A stretch of 5,877 bases of DNA, taken from NCBI GenBank assembly GCA_003693905.1, contig RFLL01000426.1:1-5877 (forward strand). Reading direction: 5' to 3'. Under the pieces are notes generated by a model. The model saw only the letters and a list, made by a program, of their open reading frames with translations, was not told the DNA's origin and searched no databases. The DNA is from Alphaproteobacteria bacterium (GTDB lineage: Bacteria; Pseudomonadota; Alphaproteobacteria; Kiloniellales; J153). This document shows, piece by piece, positions 5,411-5,877 of the stretch; the first letter of the stretch is position 1, and the number at the start of each line of letters is the position of its first letter. A program made the position numbers and the translations under genes.

Positions 5411-5877
5411 GGCGAGACGATCCCGCGCGACGCAGGCTGCGCTTCAGCAGGACGGCCAGCACGCCCAGCGCGATCCCGGCATTGATCACCGCCGCCATGC
5501 CGGCGCCGATCAGGCCCCACTGCCACAGCAACGGGACCAGAAGCCCGAGGTAGACGAGGCTCATGACGACGGTCACCCGCAACAGAACATGCGGGCGGCC
5601 GAGCGCATACATGATCGGCCCGACGGGAAAGGCGAACACCCCGATGGCCGCGGCGAGCGCAAGCAGCACGAGAAGGCCGTAGGCCTGGGCATAGGCCGCC
5701 CCCACGCTCCAGCGGATCAGCCACGGTCCCGTGGCGGCAAGGATGGCGAAGGCGGCCAGCCCGGTGCTGCCCGCCACCACCGCGGCGCGCAGGGCGAGCT
5801 TGCGCATGGCCCGGGCGTCGTCCTGCGAGGACAACTTGGCCAGCTCCGGGTAGATTGCCTGCCCGAGGTGGGCGACC
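5394..5877 (-). CDS. Polysaccharide/oligosaccharide flippase (Wzx/MATE-like), C-terminal part (5' end outside window)
   Basis: The frame is open through the right edge; the TTG at 5834 is an internal Leu codon, so 160 C-terminal residues are visible. The first residues, GQAIYPELAKL, match the loop between the two helical bundles of lipid-linked oligosaccharide flippases. About four membrane segments follow (roughly residues 28-56, 66-92, 98-118 and 121-145), with FPVGPIMYALGRP (83-95) and GLIGAGMAAVINAGIALG (121-138) typical of the family's second half. The tail is short and basic (KRSLRRAGSSRLSAAP). Such proteins have about 12-14 helices and 400-500 residues, so roughly a third is present. 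They move undecaprenyl-diphosphate-linked repeat units across the inner membrane. It is transcribed towards the methyltransferase and overlaps it by 17 bp, so it is not in the same operon although its role fits the locus. The exact flippase subfamily cannot be told from this part. Confidence 0.85.
   Translation of the reverse strand, partial: VAHLGQAIYPELAKLSSQDDARAMRKLALRAAVVAGSTGLAAFAILAATGPWLIRWSVGAAYAQAYGLLVLLALAAAIGVFAFPVGPIMYALGRPHVLLRVTVVMSLVYLGLLVPLLWQWGLIGAGMAAVINAGIALGVLAVLLKRSLRRAGSSRLSAAP

Noticed and set aside
5406..5448. Possible hairpin (gctgaggcg with cgcttcagc) near the convergent gene ends as a terminator
   Set aside because: The stem needs a G-T pair, the loop is about 25 bases, there is no T run on either strand, and most of it lies within flippase coding sequence.
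5305..5724. Alternative - strand frame of 139 codons inside the flippase gene
   Set aside because: The competing frame (5394-5877) encodes clear membrane segments and flippase motifs and is open to the window edge; the alternative is rich in Arg, Ala and Gly and has no hydrophobic pattern.

Overview
The window is GC-rich coding DNA (about two-thirds G+C by eye) with almost no intergenic space. It looks like part of a bacterial surface-glycan (LPS core, O-antigen, capsule or exopolysaccharide) locus. The high GC and the ELM1/GtrOC1-type protein at the left edge suggest a proteobacterium, probably alpha- or gammaproteobacterial; the class cannot be fixed from the sequence alone. No tRNA, rRNA, CRISPR array, transposase or phage gene was seen.

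Layout: six genes run left to right on the + strand. They are an ELM1/GtrOC1-family putative glycosyltransferase (5' end outside the window), a 2OG-Fe(II) oxygenase-like protein, a family 2 glycosyltransferase (GT-A fold), a PAPS-binding sulfotransferase-like protein, a family 4 glycosyltransferase (GT-B fold), and a class I SAM methyltransferase. Gaps are 55 bp (1-2), 44 bp (2-3), an ATGA overlap (3-4), 49 bp (4-5, spanned exactly by an 18-codon mini-ORF) and 6 bp (5-6), so a single transcript is likely. On the - strand, entering from the right edge, is the C-terminal part of a multi-spanning polysaccharide flippase (Wzx/MATE-like). Its last codons overlap the last codons of the methyltransferase tail-to-tail by 17 bp. 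No stretch longer than 300 bases lacks a gene.

Inferred joint role: three glycosyltransferases would build a lipid-linked or LPS-linked oligosaccharide in the cytoplasm, three tailoring enzymes (oxygenase, sulfotransferase, methyltransferase) could decorate it, and the flippase would move the lipid-linked unit across the inner membrane. The linkage and the modified atoms cannot be read from sequence.

The points most worth a second look are: the hydroxylation/sulfation/methylation trio inside one glycan operon; a four- to five-copy degenerate 12-bp tandem repeat lying on the sulfotransferase start codon; the mini-ORF joined by ATGA overlaps to both neighbours; and a threefold 19-residue repeat in the ELM1-like protein.
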